A stretch of 64,000 nt of DNA from Limonium bicolor (lineage: Eukaryota; Streptophyta; Magnoliopsida; Caryophyllales; Plumbaginaceae), in the NCBI GenBank assembly GCA_023374045.1, contig CM041777.1, forward strand, positions 88,096,300 to 88,160,299. The letters run 5' to 3'. Shown here piece after piece: positions 22,961 through 34,660 of this stretch; positions within the stretch are counted from its first letter, which is position 1; every line of letters begins with the position of its first letter. The notes below the pieces were generated by a model. The model made no database searches. It had not been told where the DNA came from and saw nothing but the letters and a program-made list of their open reading frames with translations. The translations under genes and the position numbers were made by a program.

Positions 22961-22997
22961 GAACTTCGAGGACGAAGTTCTTTTAAGGGGGGTAGAT
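22961..22997 (+). promoter_or_regulatory. Stem-loop plus polypurine tract of plus-strand B
   Basis: GAACTTC-GAGGAC-GAAGTTC is a perfect inverted repeat followed by TTTTAAGGGGGGTAGAT and then the LTR start. The arrangement is the same as at 14282-14318 in element A. Confidence 0.8.
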
Positions 22998-25900
22998 TGA
23001 AATACCCCAAACCTTGATATATTGTTTAAATACTAAACTATGATATTTAAAGGCTAAAAAGTGCCTTAGAAACATCAGTGTACAATTTAAACCATGGTGA
23101 AAACAATAAGTACCATGAATACGGTTTGAGCAAAAACATGCTCTAAGCTTGGAGTGAACTTGGTTGGGACCCAAAGAACCTAACAAGACTAAATAATAGT
23201 CAATTATGATTTAATAACGCTAATTAAGTCCTTAGGAAACCTTGGTAGACGATTAAACCAAATAAAACACATATAAATACCTTAAAGTCAATATGGGCAA
23301 AAATGTGCTCTAAGCTTGAGATAAGTTTGCATAAGACCTAAAGGTCATCCCTATACCTTAATTATATGTTAATGAACATATAAAACCAATTACCAAAGAA
23401 AACCAAGCTTGAAAACAAGTTAAAACACAAAATGTGTTTTAAGGAGTCTTAAAGCACATTTTTGAAAAATTGTCTTGTAAATGAGTTTTGAATGGCTAAA
23501 TGTCCATCATTACTCTTTAATTAACATGTGTACTACTTAGTATCACATTTGGAAGTCTAAATCAATGGGAAATCAAAAATTTCACAAGTATGTGCCTTGT
23601 TTTTTTGAATAGTAACTAAAATATGCTAGTTTATGACATAAGTCAATATAAGTAAGTAGTTAATGGTCAACAAAGACCAAAACACCCCTAAGTAATATAA
23701 GGGGGCCAGTTTTTGTAAGGTGAGTCACCACCATTTGCAAATCAATTAAAGAAAGGAAGACATAAAGTAAAGTACTATTCTACTTTATTACATAAATATC
23801 TAAACAAAGGTAGACCTCTCACCTCATTCTCTTCTTTTCTCCTTGTTCCCACCGTCTTCATCCTCTCCTCTCTTCTTCAAAAACGATGGGCTATAGTAAC
23901 CTCTCTTCTCCATCTTCATTTCCTTGCCAAATCCAACTCCATGCTCCAAATCAAATCCTAAGACCATATTTGTCTTAGTTAGACCAAGCTCTACACTTCT
24001 ATCTTTTTCAAATCTTCAAGAACTCCATTTTGGTGCCATGGAGATTCACCATTGGGAGCTTGAGCTCATATTTTCATGCCATGTTATTCTTCTTTGCTTC
24101 AAGGTAAGGAATAACCAAAGAAAACAACATTTCCTTCATTTTTTATTACATGTCCGAAAATTCACCATTAATGGTGTCTTCTCTTGTTCTTCCATAGCCC
24201 CATTTCAATCTTTAAAGGACAAGGAGGTGTCCTCTCTTGATGCTTATTCAATCTCTCTTTTGTTTCCAAGGTAAAACAACTATCCTAAAGTGTATAAACA
24301 ATATATATGACCTAGGGTTTACAATGAGTTTAAGCATGAAGCTTGAATGCTCATCGGTTTTACTTGTGTATTGATTAGAACATTGACAAGTAGCCAAGTA
24401 CTCTTGCCGATTTCCAAACAAGGAAGAACAAGAGTGTTCAAGTAAAAATCTTGAAGAAAAGAGGTAAACAAACTATCTCAATGTAGTTTAAATGCCTAGG
24501 AAAAATGAGCTTGATTTGCTTAATAAAATACCTAAGGAGCCAATGGCAAATGAGCTAGTAAAATGCTCTCAAGGAGTTTATTAAGGGCATATGTATTGTT
24601 GGGTGTATTTGCAGGTCAAAGGCAATATATACATGTGGAAATTCAGTGTTTATGGTTTATGCAATTTAAGGGCCTAAGAGCCATGTTATTTAAGGGCCTA
24701 AGTGCCAAGCAATTTGTTTATGCACTATATTGTGATGTAGTGTAAATTTGGTGAAGTTTTGTGTGTGAGAAGGTTCTAGATGGATTTAAGAGTTCTTGAA
24801 TGATTAAAAGTGAAAACCTAAGTGTTTGGGTGTGAGAATATACAAGAGAAGCTATGGCAAAAATTTAGTCGACAAACAAAGGAGTTCATGTATTCTAATG
24901 GGATTTTATGACCTATAAGGTATTAGGAATTTGTTAAGTGTTAATATGGTGAAACAAGTGAAATATGGTGTTCTTAAGTGTTATGATGCCTTGGGCATAG
25001 TCTTGGAGGATTTAGAAATCAAATGGGTGTTGTAAAACACACTAAAGTTATGTGGTATGAAATGCTAAGTCTTGTGCAAGTTTTGGTGATCAAAGGAAAA
25101 AATAATGCCTTTGGAGTAGTGATAATGGTGGTAAGGAAACATTGTAGGATAGTGATTGTCATAAGTATAAAACACCACTTAGAAATCTAAGGAAAAACAC
25201 TACAAGTGTTAGTATTTATAAGAATTGTGTAATGCTTGAGGAAGATCTTTAATGGGTAATTTAAGGAGTTTAATGGAGGTCTTAAGGTGTGTTTGAGGTG
25301 GCCAAATGTGGTTAGAACATACTAGGATACATGAGGTGAAGTTTGGAGTCAAATGGGAATGTAGAAACAAAGGTCTAGAGCCGACCGACCTTAGGGACCA
25401 GACTTGTAAGGTTGGTCGAGCTCAGTTTACACTACCGGAAAGAGTTTCTGGAATGGACCGACCTTGGGGACCGGACTTGCAAGGTCGGTCGGGTTTATAT
25501 TTTTGGTACGAATTAAGTTTCTGGAATGGACCGACCTTGGGACCGGACTTGCAAGGCCGGTCGTGTCTAAATTTTTGAACGGAAATTGTTTCTGGAATGG
25601 ACCGACCTTGTGGACCGAACTTGCAAGGTCGGCCGGAGTAGAATTTTTGACGGTAATGTGTTCTGGAATGGACCGACCTTGTGTAAGGTCGGTCGGACCA
25701 AAACTTGTAAAAAAACAAACAAACAAACAAGAGTGACTTAAGTAGTAAACCCTAGTGGGTATAACAAGGATAATCAAGTGTGAATTAAGTAAGGAAACAT
25801 GACATATAATCATGTTAAAACACTTAGTATTCAAAAGTTAAATAACTTATTTAACCGACATTACTAATCATGTTTAGGAACTACGTTTGGCGGGACTCGT

Positions 25901-27469
25901 ATGCAGCAAGGGCCAAGGTATGGTTTTCTTGCAACCTGTGTCCTACCGGATTACACCGGCTTGTATGCCAATGTGTTTTTTCTGTATGTTTGCCACGTTA
26001 TAAGATAAATCATGAAACGAGTTTACAGTCGTTATTGTTGTTGTGTGTTTGCGTACCGATACCGGTAACCTCGAATGCGCACGGAAGGCTAGTTAACCAT
26101 TATTAGGTAAACGTAAGAGAACGGTATCCGGTAATAACGTTTCCAACCTAAGGAACGTTCTAACCACGGCTATGCGTGAGTTAGTCATGTGATGTTTGTG
26201 TGTGATGTTTGTGTGTGAATGTATGAACCTCCCTTGTGTGTGTCTAACTAGACCTAACCATCTATTTGAGAATTAATGTACTAAGTCCAATAAAGGGACT
26301 CCTAACAAGTGCTAACCGGGGAGTGAGGAGTCCGGTCTGTTTCGGCCACACGTGTGAGTATGGGGGTCGTTGTCATATCAGGTTCGATCCTCTCTGTATG
26401 TTATGGTTGTTTTCCAATTTGGTTTCCAATCTTCCCTTTAGCTTAACCAAAGCTATTTTACTGACTCACGTCGGGCCACAGGGGCATACTATGTTTGTTC
26501 GGTGTGCTTGGGTTACTATATCCGACGCACCTTGGTGTTAAGTTATCCGTTCATTTAACGAGACGGTAACGAGTTATGTAACGAGCTTATCATGAGTCTA
26601 GAGGCAACATTCTCTAGGCTCTACAAGTGAACTGACTATGTTTGGCCGGTTCGTAAAAGGGAAACCGTTCCCGTTATGTTAAGTATTATGTTGTGCTGTA
26701 ATTCTTATTGTGATTATGTGATGTTATATGTTGTTAAGATGTGGAGTATGTGGATCATGGATATGAACTCCAGTTTATTGTAAGAGGCGTTTGGGAATAA
26801 CCCGATTGGTGGGCAAATGTCGTCTATTAAGGAAATAACTCCATTAAAGGGAGAAACACTCTAGGGGTTAAAGATCACAATGAGTGATTTATTAAGTGAT
26901 GATGTGTTGGCTGTTTTATTGAGCCATTGTTGTGCAGTGTAATGTGTTGTGTATTTGTAGTTTATGTGCATGATTTAAATAAAATCAACAGCATGCTTAG
27001 ACGACAAATAGTTGTGCGTGGCCCGGTAGCATGCGGGCTGCGGGATTACCATACCAACAAAGGTGCTGAGCCCCTGGGGGGCCACCCTTTCTCTTCTTTT
27101 CCTATTTCAGGTACTAGGAGCTGGAAGCCGTTCGAGAGTAGGACGGGTGGTAGTCGTTTGTACATGGGTAATCACTTAAGTTGTATGTGTACAGTAGGTG
27201 TAGTAAGACCGAAATTGTTATCGGCATCAGCTTGTAAATACTCGGTATAGTTGGAAGGTATGTGTATGTCTTGTTGTTAATGGAAAGAGATAGTAATGTG
27301 TAGTCTCTCGGGAATCTAGTCCATCAGACCGATACAATGTGTATGTAATAGCCTTGTTAGCCACGTGGGTGGTTAACGGCGTGTAACACCAACGAGTTAA
27401 GTAATGTGATGAAGTATGTTTTCCGCTGCAGTTTGTTGTAAGTGTGTTAATGTTGGATGGGGTGTTACA
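22998..27469 (+). repeat. B 3' LTR (plus strand, 4472 bp)
   Basis: It begins TGAAATACCCCAAACC and ends GGGGTGTTACA. The minus-strand B LTR at 34661-39242 is a diverged relative along its length. Its last 2.1 kb equals 1-2114. It contains the hairpin array at 25376-25710, the GGCCCGGTAGCATGCGGGC block near 27020, and a CCGCTGCA box near 27423. Peptides such as the one near 23924 are chance frames in a pyrimidine-rich stretch. Confidence 0.88.
25376..25710 (+). repeat. Tandem hairpin array in B 3' LTR
   Basis: Second copy of the 72-bp hairpin units described at 1-345, with the same unit order and small indels. The final unit is shorter here (one GGTCGGTCGG repeat less). Confidence 0.85.
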
Positions 27470-27525
27470 CTCAAGGACTTAAGAATTTCCAAAACTTCTA
27501 TTAATTACAAACTAACCCCGAATAA

Positions 27526-27534
27526 TATTATTTC
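27526..27534 (+). other. Left 9-bp target duplication of the MULE
   Basis: TATTATTTC here is repeated at 29570-29578. The uninterrupted copy at about 2165-2185 has it once. Confidence 0.95.
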
Positions 27535-27940
27535 GGGAATTTTCATGAGATGTCCCTGAGGTTTGATCGAATTTCATCAAATACCCCTACCTTTTTAGAA
27601 ATACTATGAGATACCCTTGAGATTTAGTTTTTAATACGAGATACCCTTCCGTCTATTTTCTCAGTAAACGTCCGTTAACTTTTTCAATTTCTTCCCATTT
27701 TACCCTTAATCCAATTTTTCATGAGATACCCCCACATATTTGTAACGACTACTTTCACCAGATACCCTTGCATGTTTCAAATGGCTAGTTTCACCAGATA
27801 CCCCTGTAACGGGTACTTTCACCAGATACCCCTGTAACGGGTATTTTCACCAGACACCCTGTACATAAAACAGCTAGTTCTGACCTATAAATCAGAAAAA
27901 AAATACAACATTTTGACATTATAGTTTTCATAATGTGACA

Positions 27941-28166
27941 ATGTCTTCCTCACAATCAAGTTACTCGGTCACTACTGTTGCTGAAGGTAGAAGATGCAAT
28001 TGTGGAAGAGAAGCTGAAGTCCTTGTTTCAAGAAAAAAACACTTCATCCGGAAGAATGTACTACAAATGCTTACATTGCAATAGACGGATAGATTGGGCA
28101 AAACCACAACTAATCAACAGATTCCAATGGCATAACAACATTATATCCCCAACCAACAGAGCTTAG
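27941..28166 (+). pseudogene. GRF-type zinc finger gene, left MULE arm (frameshifted)
   Basis: This is the same gene as in the right arm: a Ser-rich start, then the zinc-binding stretch with RCNCGREA and YYKCLHCNRRIDW. One extra A in a run near 28030 shifts the frame between the first and second cysteine pairs, so the copy is broken. Downstream (28170-28290) another frame encodes a charged, coiled-coil-like stretch (EEVKDLKMQSS) and a hydrophobic segment (VFICIFYVLLLL), matching the usual layout of small plant GRF zinc finger proteins with a C-terminal membrane segment. That tail is out of frame here and partly duplicated at 28340-28510. Confidence 0.65.
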
Positions 28167-28939
28167 AAAGCAGCAGTGAGCTGCTGATGAGATCAAGGAG
28201 GAAGTGAAGGACTTGAAGATGCAAAGTTCAATGGGGGTGAGGGTAGGAGTATTTATATGCATATTCTATGTATTGTTGCTGCTGAAAATGTAACCAAATG
28301 TTAGAAATGTATTGTTGCTGCTGAAAATGTAACCAAATGGCATAACAACATTATATCCCCAACCAACAGAGCTTAGAAGCAGTGCAACATGAGCTGATGA
28401 AGATCAAGGAGGAAGTGAAGGACTTGAAGATGCAAAGTTCAATGGGGGTAAGGGTAGGAGTATTTATATGCATATTCTATGTATTGTTGCTGCTGAAAAT
28501 GTAACCAAATGTTAGAAATGTAAAAAAAAAATCAGAAGTATAATAAAGCTGTTACTTTTGAGCTTGATTATTTCACAAAGTTGCAGCAGCTTACACATTA
28601 AGCTAGTGCATTTACATAGTTCCAGCAACTAATATTTCAGCTTATAAATAATCCTACGCCCCATTGAACTTTGCATCTTCAAGTCCTTCACTTCCTCCTT
28701 GATCTTCATCAGCTCATGTTGCACTGCTTCTAAGCTTTGTTGGTTGGGGATATAATGTTGTTATGCCATTTGGTTACATTTTCAGCAGCAACAATACATT
28801 TCTAACATTTGGTTACATTTTCAGCAGCAACAATAAATAGAATATGCATATAAATACTCCTACCCTCACCTCATTGAACTTTGCATCTTCAAGTCCTTCA
28901 CTTCCTCCTTGATCTTCATCAGCTCATGTTGCACTGCTT

Positions 28940-29170
28940 CTAAGCTCTGTTGGTTGGGGATATAATGTTGTTATGCCATTGGAATCTGTTGATTAGTTGT
29001 GGTTTTGCCCAATCTATCCGTCTATTGCAATGTAAGCATTTGTAGTACATTCTTCCGGATGAAGTGTTTTTTCTTGAAACAAGGACGTTAGCTTCTCTTC
29101 CACAATTGCATCTTCTACCTTCAGCAACAGTAGTGACCGAGTAACTTGATTGTGAGGAAGACATTGTCAC
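28940..29170 (-). CDS. GRF-type zinc finger protein, right MULE arm (76 aa)
   Basis: The open frame encodes a Ser/Thr-rich N-terminus followed by a GRF-type zinc finger with CNC (residues about 23-25) and CLHC (about 49-52), and the typical SSGRMYYKC and DW positions. GRF fingers bind nucleic acid and occur in many small plant proteins, several of them transposon-linked. The stop after NRA appears to be a one-base shift before the coiled-coil and membrane tail (further left, about 28860-28935). Start: the first of two Met is at 29170; the second, two codons on, matches the left arm. Expression is unproven. Confidence 0.65.
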   Translation of the reverse strand: MTMSSSQSSYSVTTVAEGRRCNCGREANVLVSRKNTSSGRMYYKCLHCNRRIDWAKPQLINRFQWHNNIISPTNRA

Positions 29171-32100
29171 ATTATGAAAACTATAATGTCAAAATGTTGT
29201 GTTTTTTCTGATTTTATAGGCCAGAACTAGCTGTTTTATGTTACAAGGGTGTCTGGTGAAAATACTCGTTACAGGGGTATCTGGTGAAAGTACCCGTTAC
29301 AGGGGTATCTGGTGAAACTAGCCATTTGAAACATGCAAGGGTATCTGGTGAAAGTAGTCGTTACAAATATGTGGGGTATCTCATGAAAAATTGGATTAAG
29401 GGTAAAATGGAAGAAATTGAAAAAGTTAACGGACGTTTACTGAGAAAATAGACGGAAGGGTATCTCGTATTAAAAACTAAATCTCAAGGGTATCTCATAG
29501 TAATTCTAAAAAGGTAGGGGTATTTGATGAAATTCGGTCAAACCTCAGGGGCATCTCATGAAAATTCCCTATTATTTCTTTACTAATAAATTACTTATAC
29601 CTTTATAACATATAGTTTTAATTTCTTAATTCCTTAAATCACAATTTCTTTTCTAATCCCCCAAATATCCACATAGGACCTAATAACATTTTTTTAATTC
29701 CAATGAACACCCTTATATTCTCGGTTATTACAATATAACCCCAAATATTTTTAAACTACATTATACTCCAAAATACTTTATATTACTTAGTTTTATTTTC
29801 TTAATTAATATTTCACAAAACCACCACTATAAATTCGGTAATTATAATTTGGACACCTTAACTTTTATAAATTACCAAATGGCCACATAAATTTCCGGCT
29901 TAACATATATCTTCTTATAATTACATTTTAACCCCCAAAACTTTATAATAGTTATATATTAACTTATAAACTATAGTTTTAATATTTAATTTCCTTAATA
30001 ACCAAGTGGACACTTATATTTCTACTAATTTGCATCCGCCCCTATTTAAATTCCAGATTTACATATAAATTTTTATAAATTACAATTTCACCCCAAAACT
30101 TTTATAAACTTAATCTTTTATGTCTTAATTCATTTTAACTCTAGGTTTTTGGTCAACACTTTGACCAAAGCCTAATTTCATACTTAATACATTATTGTAC
30201 CCAGCAAATCATTCTTAATTCGGTTATACACCAAATTTTCCAGAAATTACAAAATAGCCCCAAAACTTATTAAATTGTATATTTAACTCCTTAATATTTA
30301 TCTAACTTATCCAAAATTATTAATATGAGTTCATACACTATATTATATCAAAATTCACCAAATTTAATATATGATTTTTGGCCATAATTTAATCTAGCCA
30401 CCAAGTTTGGTAAATTACATATTTTACCTTTAAACTTATAAACTTAATATCTTAGGTATTAAAATACCTAATTAACCTATCCAAATATTATATAACATCT
30501 TAACATATAGTATTAAGCTATAATATACCAATTTAATCCTTGAAATTTTGGTAATTATATATATATAATCAAATAATTACCTTAAAATTCCTTAAATCAA
30601 TTTTTAAATCTTAATCCCATCTTTAATTTATCAAAACACATATTTAAACTCTCATTAATTTTGGCTTAAATTTTATATAAGGGTAATTAATGGTTTAATG
30701 TTATAAAACATAGTTTAAACCATAGATCTACATATATATACTTAGATAAATTACTTACCCTCTTAGGAAATGATTTTTCCCTTGGTTTCTCCTTGGATCT
30801 TGGGCCACACAACCTTGATCTACACTCCTTTGTAGGTGCCTCAAATATTAGGACAAAGATACCTTATGTTAAACCTTGAATTCCTAACTAAACCTTAAGA
30901 AATTTACTAAGGTATTATATACAAAATTTGTATTAAAGATTAGGATTTACCTTGTTGAATCAAAGTGGAGTTCAAGAACCCTATAAATTTGGCCTTGACA
31001 AGGAGGGGGAAATAAATTAGCTCTTGAAGAGATCTAAGCTTATAACTTAGAAATAACTCTTGTAAACCTTAAAATCAAAGATTTACCTTAAGGAATTTGG
31101 TGTAGGCTCACGCCTTGAATGAGTAAGGGTGAATAACTTGTCAAACCATGGAGAAAAAGAAGTTAATAAAGAGAAGAAAACAAGACAATTTCGTCCATGA
31201 ACTTGTCTTGGAAGAAAATAAGGTTTTAAGGCATTTTTCTTACCTTAAGCCTTTAAGAACCTTTCTTAGGTGTTTCCTTTGATTAGCCACGAAATTCCTA
31301 TCTTGAGTGATGATTGATGTTGTTCTAGATCAATGGAATGGATTAGAAGAACTCCCTTGGAGCTAGGAACCGAAAATATCTTGAAAATGGCATGAAAATA
31401 TAACTAGATTAACTTAAGAAATGAGAGCTCTTACCAATGGAACTTACCAAGTCTGGAAGGAGGGAGTTTTGGCATGAGTAAGGGAAGGAGAAAGGGACTG
31501 AACTCGGCACTTAGAAGAGGAAGAAGAGACAAGTCTCATTAATTGTCAAGGTTAGGTGAAAAGAAGGCATTTTAGTCAAAAGAGAAGGCAACAAAGTCTA
31601 ATGCCTTAATTTGTGGGATGATGTGTTGAAAACGGATCCCATGGGACAAGGATCAACCGGCCATGATTATAGGAATTAGACAAATTTGACAATGTGGTAA
31701 CATTAGTGAGAAAGTGATTTAAAGACATGAAAATCATGTCTCTTTTGTAGTCAAAATCGGCAGGTATAGGGAGGGTGAGTCATCCTTGTTATCCCCTGAT
31801 TAATATATTAAACTTAGGTCCTTTTAATTTTATAAAATCGTAGCTAATCATTCTACAAGTTAAATGTGTAAAACGCATTTTTTCGGTACCCGAAAGGTGC
31901 GTTTTGTGCTCTAAGGACATTTGGAAAATAAATTGTTAAAACAAGTTCCAAGAGTTATAGAAATTTTTTAAGGTCCATTATGGTATACTAAGGTGTTACA
32001 TTGAGTTATATGGGTTTATATTAACTCATGACACAATTCCCGGGCTACCAGGACACTCCCGGACCAAAACAGGAGCGTTAAGAATTTCTCCCGAGCACTT

Positions 32101-32895
32101 TGTGTTTAAATGAAAAAGTGGCGTAGGGATCTCTTATAAATATTGAATAATGGTCAACTAATCATTTGGAGTAAAGAAAACTAAGTTATACCCACTTAGA
32201 ATGCATTTCCGGGGTCTCCGGGGCTTCTCGTGCTTTAAGAGGCGTGCGGAGCACTCCTGGGCACTTTGCGTTTTTAACTAACTATGGCATGGGGACTATG
32301 TTCTTATAGTCATATAATGAGGGTATGGACATTTGGTTTGAGTTTAAAAGGTCATACAAGGTCACGCTTAACGCACGTTTTTAAGGCGTTTTAAAAACAT
32401 TCTTGTCGTTAAGATGTTTAGTGCGTATTTTTGACCTTTGATGAGTTCTTATGTTTTTATGACATATATAATAGGTGTAACATACGTTTTTACATTTGTT
32501 TAAATGTGTATATCAATTTATTTTAGCATTTATTTTAATTGCTTAGGATTCATAAAATTTTTCGTTGCTCGTTTGTATACACGCTCGTATTGATCTTTCC
32601 TTGTTGACGCTCTCTCTATCGAGCTCATTATGTAAGGAGTTTAATCCTTGTTAATAATCGTACATAACTGTTTGTACTAGTACGTTAATATGTTTAGTAA
32701 AATTACGCCTGTTAGCGTTTATGGTAAAAACAACTATTTTTACGTGACGTTTGCATGCGTGAGTTTGCATGCACACACGTAATAATATTTACGTAAACGT
32801 TTGCATGCAGGAATGATGCGCGTGAATGAATGATTTGTACTTAAATTATTCTTCATTATTTATAGTTTAATATTATTTATTTTGGGGTATTTCAA

Positions 32896-34660
32896 TCTAT
32901 CCCTTAAAATTTCGGACTTCGCCCCAAGTCTCATATCTAAGTTCAAATGGTTGTGAGGAAAACAAGTTCCGTTAAGCATATTGTATTTTAGGGATCAAGT
33001 CCCAAGTTTCACTACTTTTAAGTTCGTAGTATATATACAACATATATATCATCATGTAATGAAATATATGAAAGGTCAATATAACTTCAAACGTAGTGCA
33101 ATAGTTCACATAATTCATTCATAGTAGTGTAGTACAGTACATATCACACACTCACAGAGTAATTCCAATATAGTGTAACGTAGTACACATAATCTCGTAG
33201 TACCGTCCAAGTAACTTCAATATAGTGTAACATAGTACACATAATCCATTCATAACAGTGTAACCTAGTACACATTGGCAAGTAAAGCTCATAGAATCAC
33301 AGAGTAATCACAGAGTCACACATGTAAACATACGGATCACAGTGTAACAGTACAACGAAAGTGTACATCTATGTTAAAAAATGCTAAAACGCAGTAGGGC
33401 TCTCCCCCCCCCCCCCCTTAAAAGAGGGGTACGCCCACGTACCCTAGACTAGTATAACTAGTCGGTAAATAGTGAAGAAATCTTCACTCTCATTTTGAAC
33501 TCATGATTAGTTTTAAAGATAGCCTCTCGGGCTGTAAGACTTTAGGGGGGTAGGGTACATATTTTTGGTTAAGATACGTGAAATACGTTGTGCATTCCCC
33601 TTGGTCTCAGTAGGTAAATTTAACTGATGGGTCCACCCGCTTCCGTTGCGCGACTCTGATTAAGTAATGTCCAATCATTCTGGAATAGTCTAAATGTGCT
33701 TCGTAGGTGGTATGTTTAAGTTCATTAATGTACGTATATAGGGTTGATGAGTTATGTCCTCATCACCTTCAATTGATTGTCATTTCTGGTCTTGTCTGGA
33801 CTTGTGTCCGTTTACGGGGTATGGCCCCCAAGTGCCTATGCATTCTCTAACATGTTTTGTAGTGCATTAATATGCTTTTATGTTGAATCTTGTATGTACG
33901 GGTGAGGGTGATTTTCCATTCTGTTCATTGCCGATATTAACTCATGGCTTGTTTAAACTGTCGGGTCGACCATAAGGTCTATGGATTCTGGTTCATATAC
34001 ATGTGTAGCACACTTCCAATTGCTTCCTTGTCTTTTCTGATTGACTTCCCATCTGTATATCTCTACGGTTATTACTTAGTGCATGATGCATTTGTCCCTT
34101 ACATCTCGAGACGTTCTGGTTCATGTATTCATTGATATATCGGGTTATGCCACGGCTCCACATTGCCTTGTTTCTAAGTATTTGTTAGTTGCAACATTGC
34201 TTGGTATTTTTTATTGTATATTCCATTACTGTACGTCGGGCTGCCAATAATATTGTAAGGTTTCCCCTGCTTGTGATGCTCATGTGTATGACATGCATCT
34301 TCTAGTATCCTCCTTGGGTAATTATAGTCTGTGGTTTCCTCTATGTGACATATACTGTATTAGAGTTCGCCTCCGATTTTGATTCTTCATCATTGAGATC
34401 TTTTCAAGTTTTACTTGGTTGTTTTGTGCCTGTAAGCTTTTCCCTGTTAGCTGTTTATGACAGTGATTTTACTGAGATTTCTCGTCATCATTACTGAGGT
34501 AGACGCCTTGCTCTTAACAGAGTTTCCATTGCTGTTTTTAGTTACAGTGTTGATTATTTCCCCTGTTCTTCACACTAGTCGCCTTCGCATGTGGGGCACT
34601 TTCATGATATATTACTACTTACCTGTCCATCTTAGGATTATTTCATGTCAAGTTCATAAT
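32896..34660 (-). mobile_element. Element C internal fragment (post-pol end), cut by minus-strand B
   Basis: On the minus strand this leads into the C LTR. It carries a GGTACG...CGTACC stem-loop (33428-33443) beside a run of 14 C (33404-33417), the mirror image of 14130-14178 in element A, and a second GGGGGG tract near 33543-33548. The piece near 33640 (TGCGCGACTCTGAT) resembles 40890-40910 in B. No pol motif is readable. The plus-strand frames here are not conserved. Confidence 0.55.

Larger units (their letters stand above)
18159..22997 (+). mobile_element. Internal region of plus-strand B element (no recognisable gag-pol)
   Basis: This region matches, in reverse complement, the two internal pieces of the minus-strand B element (49605-51040 and 39243-42540). 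It joins the 3' LTR at 22998 through a polypurine tract. I find no gag, RT, RNase H or integrase motif in either strand; open frames are short and not shared as proteins. About 190 bases next to the PBS and the whole 5' LTR are missing, because element A abuts at 18158. B therefore looks like a large non-autonomous LTR derivative. An AGTTTACGCCTCTACACTCTG stretch near 20775 loosely resembles 7147-7170 in the A LTR. Confidence 0.7.
27535..29569 (+). mobile_element. Mutator-like foldback element (2035 bp) with 9-bp target duplication
   Basis: The ends are long inverted repeats starting GGGAATTTTCATGAGATG. The terminal arms match for at least 650 bases, and with a small tandem duplication the arms cover nearly the whole element. 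TATTATTTC flanks both sides, the 9-bp duplication typical of the Mutator superfamily. The same C sequence without insertion is present near 2165-2185, which proves the insertion. Short GATACCC-type repeats (for example ACCAGATACCCCTGTAACGG) recur at 27740-27860. No transposase is present; both arms carry a small zinc-finger frame. Confidence 0.93.
27470..32895 (-). mobile_element. Element C LTR (minus strand), interrupted by a MULE
   Basis: Read on the minus strand it begins TGAAATACCCCAAAATA at 32895. Just outside, at 32896-32935, are a purine tract and a GACTT...AAGTC stem-loop, as in A and B. It is cut on the left by the plus-strand B LTR at 27469, so its other end is not seen. About 3.4 kb remain after removing the MULE. 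It is AT-rich with no genes. CCCGG- and GGAGCAC-containing stretches near 32040-32270 form weak inverted repeats. Confidence 0.6.

Noticed and set aside
34140..34660. Host gene on the plus strand (105-aa frame at 34457)
   Set aside because: The region is the post-pol end of element C on the other strand; the frame has no domain.
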